Assembly: GCA_027025255.1 (NCBI GenBank)
Contig: JALVRC010000155.1
Coordinates: 1-9,834, forward strand
DNA: 9,834 nt
From: Caldifarciminota bacterium
GTDB lineage: Bacteria > Hydrothermota > Tepidihabitantia > B3-TA06 > JALVRC01
Direction: 5' to 3'
Positions within the stretch are counted from its first letter, which is position 1. Every line of letters begins with the position of its first letter. The position numbers and the translations under genes were made by a program. The notes below the pieces were generated by a model, which was not told the DNA's origin, searched no databases, and was given only the letters and a program-made list of their open reading frames with translations. Below are positions 5,983-9,834 of the stretch, in pieces.

Positions 5983-7124
5983 TATATCTTCTCCATAAAT
6001 TTCTCTATCTCCTGCACCCTATCAAGCCTCTCCCATGTAAATCCTTCTTCTGAGCGTCCAAAATGTCCGTAAGCAGCAGTCCTTTTATAAATAGGTCTTC
6101 TTAAATTCAAATACTCAATTATTGAAGAAGGTGAGAAATCAAACAACTGTTTAATAGCCTTTACTATCTTTTCATCATTAAACCGTCCTGTGCCAAATGT
6201 TTTTACTGTAATAGCCATAGGCCTTGCCTCTCCAATAGCATAAGAAACATGCAATTCCAATCTATCCGCAACACCAGCAGCCACCATGTTTTTTGCAACA
6301 TATCGTGCAAAGTAAGTTGCAGATCTATCAACTTTTGTAGGATCTTTTCCTGAGAAACATCCACCTCCATGAGGAACAATGCCTCCATAGGTATCTACCA
6401 TAAGTTTCCTGCCAGTTAAGCCAGTATCAGCCTGTGGCCCTCCAATAGTGAATTTACCAGTCCCATTTATAACTACCCTTGTATCTGTTGTTATCATGTT
6501 CTCCGGGATTCTTTTCTTAATCAAAAGATTATAGATATCATCACGTATCTGATTCAATGAGATTTGTGGATCATGTTGTGCTGCAATAACAATACCAGTT
6601 ACATGCAAAGGTTTACCATCTTCATATTCAACCGTTACCTGAGCTTTACCATCAGGGCGAAGATAAGGGAGAACTCTTTCTTTTCTCAATCGAGAAAGTT
6701 CATATGTTAATCTGTGGGCTAACACAATAGGCAATGGCATATACTCTTCAGTTTCGTTTGTAGCATAGCCTATCATCATTCCCTGATCTCCTGCTCCTCC
6801 AGTATCTACCCCCATAGATATATCAGGAGATTGCTCCTGAATACCAGTCACAACCGCAACTGTTTCATTATCAAAACCATAAGAAGGATCAATATACCCT
6901 GCTTCCTCAACTGTCTTTCTAATAATTGCAGGTATATCAACATAGGCCTTTGTTGTTATTTCTCCAGCAACAAAAGCAAGCCCCCTTGTTAAAAGAGTCT
7001 CACAAGCGACTCTACCATCTTTATCTTCCTTTAAAACCCCATCAAGTATAGCATCTGAAATCTGATCAGCCAGTTTATCAGGATGGCCTTCTGTGACTGA
7101 TTCAGAGGTAAAAGAATATTTCAT
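5982..7124 (-). CDS. metK: S-adenosylmethionine synthetase (methionine adenosyltransferase)
   Basis: This enzyme makes S-adenosylmethionine from methionine and ATP, releasing phosphate and pyrophosphate. At 380 residues it is full length (E. coli MetK is about 384). The N-terminal SESVTEGHPDK block holds His14, Asp16 and Lys17. The GAGDQG hexapeptide at 110-115 with Asp113 and the loop GGGCFSGKDP at 253-262 with Lys260, followed by Asp266-Arg267, complete the ATP and metal site. The fourth residue of the latter loop is Cys257 where Ala is usual, a tolerated variation. The start is ATG at 7124, with GGAGGT (7133-7128) three bases upstream; it overlaps the thyX stop as ATGA. No SAM riboswitch can exist immediately upstream because that DNA codes for the end of ThyX, so control must come from farther upstream or from an internal promoter I could not identify. 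Confidence 0.98.
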   Translation of the reverse strand: MKYSFTSESVTEGHPDKLADQISDAILDGVLKEDKDGRVACETLLTRGLAFVAGEITTKAYVDIPAIIRKTVEEAGYIDPSYGFDNETVAVVTGIQEQSPDISMGVDTGGAGDQGMMIGYATNETEEYMPLPIVLAHRLTYELSRLRKERVLPYLRPDGKAQVTVEYEDGKPLHVTGIVIAAQHDPQISLNQIRDDIYNLLIKKRIPENMITTDTRVVINGTGKFTIGGPQADTGLTGRKLMVDTYGGIVPHGGGCFSGKDPTKVDRSATYFARYVAKNMVAAGVADRLELHVSYAIGEARPMAITVKTFGTGRFNDEKIVKAIKQLFDFSPSSIIEYLNLRRPIYKRTAAYGHFGRSEEGFTWERLDRVQEIEKFMEKI

Positions 7125-8455
7125 AACACCTCCAGACTTTTTTTGGATTTAAGTAATCTTAAAACATAGTTCTTTCTTTTATCAAAATCATCCTTTCCCG
7201 TTGCTAACAGTAAAAGGAGAGGATGATGCTCTCTTATCTTCCCTACCATTTTTCTAACTATATTCCTTATCTCCCACTGGGCATGTTTATCCATTCTCAA
7301 AGAGGCTAAATGATACATTTCCCTCGCATTTATATGAACAAGCACCTTTCTCCTATGAGCATTTAATAACATATACTCTTCAAGTCCTAAGTCTTTCAAA
7401 ATTTTATAAAGTTTGCCATACTTCTCAACATATTTGCTAAAGAAGGAAGATTCATGCTTCAATCTTTCAGGAACAATATAATCATTAAAATTATATTCTC
7501 CTCTTATAACTGTCATCATCCGATGCCTTTTAAGTTGAGCATATGCTGAAGCAGAAAGAGTTATTAAAAAAGTATAAGATACGAGTTCAAAAGCTCGAGG
7601 GGGGAGAAAATGTTTATCCATATGCTCGAAGATTGTCTCTAATATTGAAGAGAGCTGAGGCTTACTAATATTGAAATAAGAACTGGTTTTTTGAAAAAGT
7701 ATAGAAGAAACTACGTCTTCTTCATTTCCATAAACCTTTATTAATCGGACATCCTCATCATCTTCAGACTGATTAACAATTCCTGTATTAATCTTTTTCT
7801 CTATTCTATCATAAATATTAGCGGGTTGCGTATACTTTATAAGAGACGGAGCATAATGTTTCCCAATTTTAGTAAGCTCTAAGATAAGAGTTTTAATCTC
7901 ATCAAGCTTATTTGAGGCTTCAGATTCTATTAGATATTCAAGCGAACGAGCATTAATAGTCATCCCTAACTGAGTCAGAGTTGATAAGGGCAAAAAATAC
8001 CTATAATCTTCAAGAATGCCCTCACTATCTTTACTAATTTTCAAACCACGTTCATACGCATTAAAAAGCTCTTCCATGGCATCAATATATAATTTCTTTA
8101 TCGATTTATCAGCTATAGAAGGAATATAAAATCCTTTTTTTAGTCTTACATACCTTTGTGATTTTTCAGTAAAAGAGATAAGACGATGTTTCTCAATATA
8201 TTCTACAGCTATACGGGAAATATCTTCTATATCAAAGTTAAAAACAAGATGCTCAGCAACAGATCTATGCCCGTATCCAAAAACAATCCTCTCAGCACTT
8301 TTTCTTGCTCCTTCAATATCTGTTTTAGTCTTTTCCCGTATTTCATCAATACTTAAAGGACTTCTGCTTATACGCGCATAAGCAACAGGTATTATCTCTC
8401 CTTTAATTTTTTCTTTACCTACCTCACGATTTATCCCGGCTAATCTTATTCTCAA
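7121..8455 (-). CDS. thyX: two-domain FAD-dependent thymidylate synthase (ThyX)
   Basis: ThyX makes dTMP from dUMP using methylene-tetrahydrofolate, FAD and NADPH. Single-domain ThyX is about 220-250 residues; this protein is 444 because the fold is duplicated. The first half (about 1-215) holds GHRSVAEH at 62-69, the ThyX motif variant KHRLISFTEKSQRY at 89-102, and the RYFLP arginine (Arg152), but its NAR-type helix is degenerate (168-188). The second half (about 245-444) holds Gln307 and RHR at 310-312, followed by TVIRGEYN in place of the serine/arginine part. It has an intact NARxMxxLxxLR helix (376-387) and HAQWEIR (391-397). An acidic linker lies at 229-236. Two-domain ThyX-like enzymes are known in other bacteria such as Chloroflexi. 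The start is TTG at 8455, immediately preceded in frame by TAA; MRIRLAGIN fits the first beta strand of such proteins, but no good Shine-Dalgarno is visible. It overlaps metK by four bases. Confidence 0.9.
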   Translation of the reverse strand: MRIRLAGINREVGKEKIKGEIIPVAYARISRSPLSIDEIREKTKTDIEGARKSAERIVFGYGHRSVAEHLVFNFDIEDISRIAVEYIEKHRLISFTEKSQRYVRLKKGFYIPSIADKSIKKLYIDAMEELFNAYERGLKISKDSEGILEDYRYFLPLSTLTQLGMTINARSLEYLIESEASNKLDEIKTLILELTKIGKHYAPSLIKYTQPANIYDRIEKKINTGIVNQSEDDEDVRLIKVYGNEEDVVSSILFQKTSSYFNISKPQLSSILETIFEHMDKHFLPPRAFELVSYTFLITLSASAYAQLKRHRMMTVIRGEYNFNDYIVPERLKHESSFFSKYVEKYGKLYKILKDLGLEEYMLLNAHRRKVLVHINAREMYHLASLRMDKHAQWEIRNIVRKMVGKIREHHPLLLLLATGKDDFDKRKNYVLRLLKSKKSLEVL

Positions 8456-8484
8456 TTACTTAACTATACTTTCTAAGAGGACTA

Positions 8485-9834
8485 TTACTCCCAGGAAAGA
8501 ATTATAAATCGTCCTTCATAATCCGCAATATGAGCCTCTGTCTTTACTCCTCTTGTAGTTGTCCATACAGAATATAGTATTCCACCAACCCCATCAAGTG
8601 TATAGGAAAGCTGAGGATGTTTTATATCAGAAATATCTATTATACGTAATCCATTTTTTCCATCAGCAACATAAGCATTACCCCCTGAGATGTAAATTCC
8701 CCTACTATCTGCAATTTCATCTTCATTAGGCTCCCATTGAGCTATTTTTATGGGATTTGAAGGGGTTGTAATATCAAATATAAGTATGCCTTCCTTACCT
8801 GCTGCTACAAATAAATAACTTCCTGAAATATAAATACTATAGGCAATATCATTTGTTGAGATATATGCTACTTCAAACGGTGTATTAAAAGTAGAAACAT
8901 CAACCACTGTAATTCCGGAAGAACCAGCTACATATGCATAGTCTCCTGAAACCATCAAATCATAAGCAAACGATCTGAGTTCCAATGTGCCTATTGAATC
9001 AGCCAAGAATGTTCTTATAGAATCTAAAGCTAAAGCAGGATCAAGCGGATTTCTGTATCTCAATAAAGAATCCCTATTACGAAAGGCCATAAGATAATAT
9101 TTATTTAAGGCAGGACGTTCAACTGCAAGATAGATTATATTAGAGCGTGTATATACTGCTGTAGGATAACCAAATGCTGTGTCAAATGTATCTGGTGTTG
9201 CTCCATAGAAAAAACGTTCCGTAGAAGCTATTGAATCTATTAACGCATAATTTAAAGGATTTGTAATATTGTAGAGGAAGTAACCTCCCTGATAAAAAGC
9301 CACGTGTGCCCTATTACCTGTTGTATAAATATCAAGACTCCAATCATTGTTATGTCTTACGTTAAGGGGGACACCTCCTCCAAAAATTTTAAAACCTTCT
9401 TCTTTAGCAGCAACATAGGTAAAACCAGCAAAAGAGCTTACAGCTACCCCATGTCCGCTACCAAGAGACCATTCATTTTTCTCGTATGCCATAGTCTTTA
9501 CAGATATTTCATTGGAGAAAATCCTGTTCCCACCAGAGTCAACAACTGCAACCCGATAAAAGTACTCGTTACCTGGATCCAGCTTTGAATCCTGATAAAG
9601 AGTGTCAAATCTATTGTTCCCTGTAGAATAGCCAATTTCTTCTATCTTCACTCCTCCGGAATCAGGAATTCCGGAAGTATTACTTCTCCATATCTCATAC
9701 CTTATCCAATCGTTGTCACTATTAGGAGTCCAACTGATTCTAACCGAACCGGTCTTTATATCGTATGGAAGTCTTAATGTAACATGGCTGCTCATGCATA
9801 TTATGTATATTATGAAATACAGGTTGCATGTTGT
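8485..9834 (-). CDS. FN3 and LVIVD-repeat surface or secreted protein, 5' end beyond the window
   Basis: The frame is open to the right edge, so the true start is probably outside; the first ATG inside is at 9795. No Shine-Dalgarno precedes that ATG, and the 13 codons before it read NLYFIIYIIC-like, a hydrophobic run that could be a signal-peptide core. Counting from the ATG, residues about 3-101 form a fibronectin type III domain (SVRISWTPNSD...YEIWRS...YFYRVAVVDSGGN...VKT). Residues about 110-436 form a beta-propeller-like region of short repeats. Clear LVIVD-type units are DYAYVAGSSGITVVDVST (285-302), SYLFVAAGKEGILIFDITTP (326-345) and NAYVADGKNGLRIIDISD (373-390), with degenerate copies at 126-138 and 165-180. 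No catalytic motif is seen; an adhesive or structural role at the cell surface is likely but unproven. It ends 29 bases before thyX. Confidence 0.8.
   Translation of the reverse strand, partial: TTCNLYFIIYIICMSSHVTLRLPYDIKTGSVRISWTPNSDNDWIRYEIWRSNTSGIPDSGGVKIEEIGYSTGNNRFDTLYQDSKLDPGNEYFYRVAVVDSGGNRIFSNEISVKTMAYEKNEWSLGSGHGVAVSSFAGFTYVAAKEEGFKIFGGGVPLNVRHNNDWSLDIYTTGNRAHVAFYQGGYFLYNITNPLNYALIDSIASTERFFYGATPDTFDTAFGYPTAVYTRSNIIYLAVERPALNKYYLMAFRNRDSLLRYRNPLDPALALDSIRTFLADSIGTLELRSFAYDLMVSGDYAYVAGSSGITVVDVSTFNTPFEVAYISTNDIAYSIYISGSYLFVAAGKEGILIFDITTPSNPIKIAQWEPNEDEIADSRGIYISGGNAYVADGKNGLRIIDISDIKHPQLSYTLDGVGGILYSVWTTTRGVKTEAHIADYEGRFIILSWE

Noticed and set aside
5804..5998. Plus-strand open frame of 64 codons
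   Set aside because: It is antisense to the conserved N-terminus of ahcY and the end of metK; its composition is what the complement of conserved codons would give.
6203..6388. Minus-strand open frame of 61 codons
   Set aside because: It is an out-of-frame reading of metK across its conserved C-terminal domain, which has an unbroken frame of its own.
7125..7160. Possible SAM riboswitch or other leader before metK
   Set aside because: The gene overlaps thyX by four bases and everything upstream is coding; no leader exists here.
9304..9588. Plus-strand open frame of 94 codons
   Set aside because: It is antisense to the FN3/LVIVD gene, with no family resemblance and no ribosome site.
9822..9830. 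Second minus-strand copy of CATGCAACC, the same nine bases as around the candidate -35 at 2920-2928
   Set aside because: No CGTC-type -10 element lies 16-18 bases downstream, so it is not supported as a second ECF promoter; a nine-base repeat alone can be chance.

Overview
This is an AT-rich bacterial segment with one dominant architecture. At the left is a short rightward block (1-609). Facing it is a long leftward run of ten genes (651 to the right edge), and the two meet at a hairpin at 603-640. No rRNA, tRNA, CRISPR array or transposase is visible. The host cannot be named from the sequence. A Thermotoga/archaea-like short AhcY, a fused two-domain ThyX and an FN3 plus LVIVD-repeat surface-type protein suggest an uncultured, probably anaerobic lineage of the WOR-3/Stahlbacteria, Cloacimonadota or Thermotogota sort. 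This is a weak inference.

Layout from left to right. At 2-118 is what looks like the C-terminal end of a rightward gene interrupted by an in-frame TAA. A DUF2085 membrane protein follows at 130-609. The convergent hairpin comes next. The leftward run, in transcription order from the right edge, is: FN3/LVIVD-repeat protein (5' end cut by the window), two-domain thyX, metK, ahcY, an OsmC-family protein, a zinc-dependent phospholipase C-like protein, a CPBP-family membrane protease, an ECF sigma factor, a zinc-finger membrane anti-sigma factor, and an HtrA/Deg serine protease. Junctions are extremely tight: ATGA or TAATG overlaps at five junctions, a 10-bp overlap between sigma and anti-sigma, and gaps of only 12-29 bases elsewhere. 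The block is therefore probably transcribed together, at least in part.

Functionally it divides in two. ThyX, MetK and AhcY are one-carbon and methyl-cycle enzymes: thymidylate synthesis from methylene-folate, S-adenosylmethionine synthesis, and removal of S-adenosylhomocysteine. The sigma, anti-sigma and HtrA trio, with the membrane protease CPBP just upstream, looks like an envelope-stress module. A candidate ECF-type promoter (TGCAAC, 17-base spacer, CGTC) lies directly before the sigma gene, only 9 bases from its ATG, and no Shine-Dalgarno is seen there. That suggests autoregulation through a leaderless or nearly leaderless transcript.

The observation I rate highest is the ThyX. It is a tandem duplication in which the two halves have each lost a different part of the conserved active-site set, so that together they seem to make one complete set.
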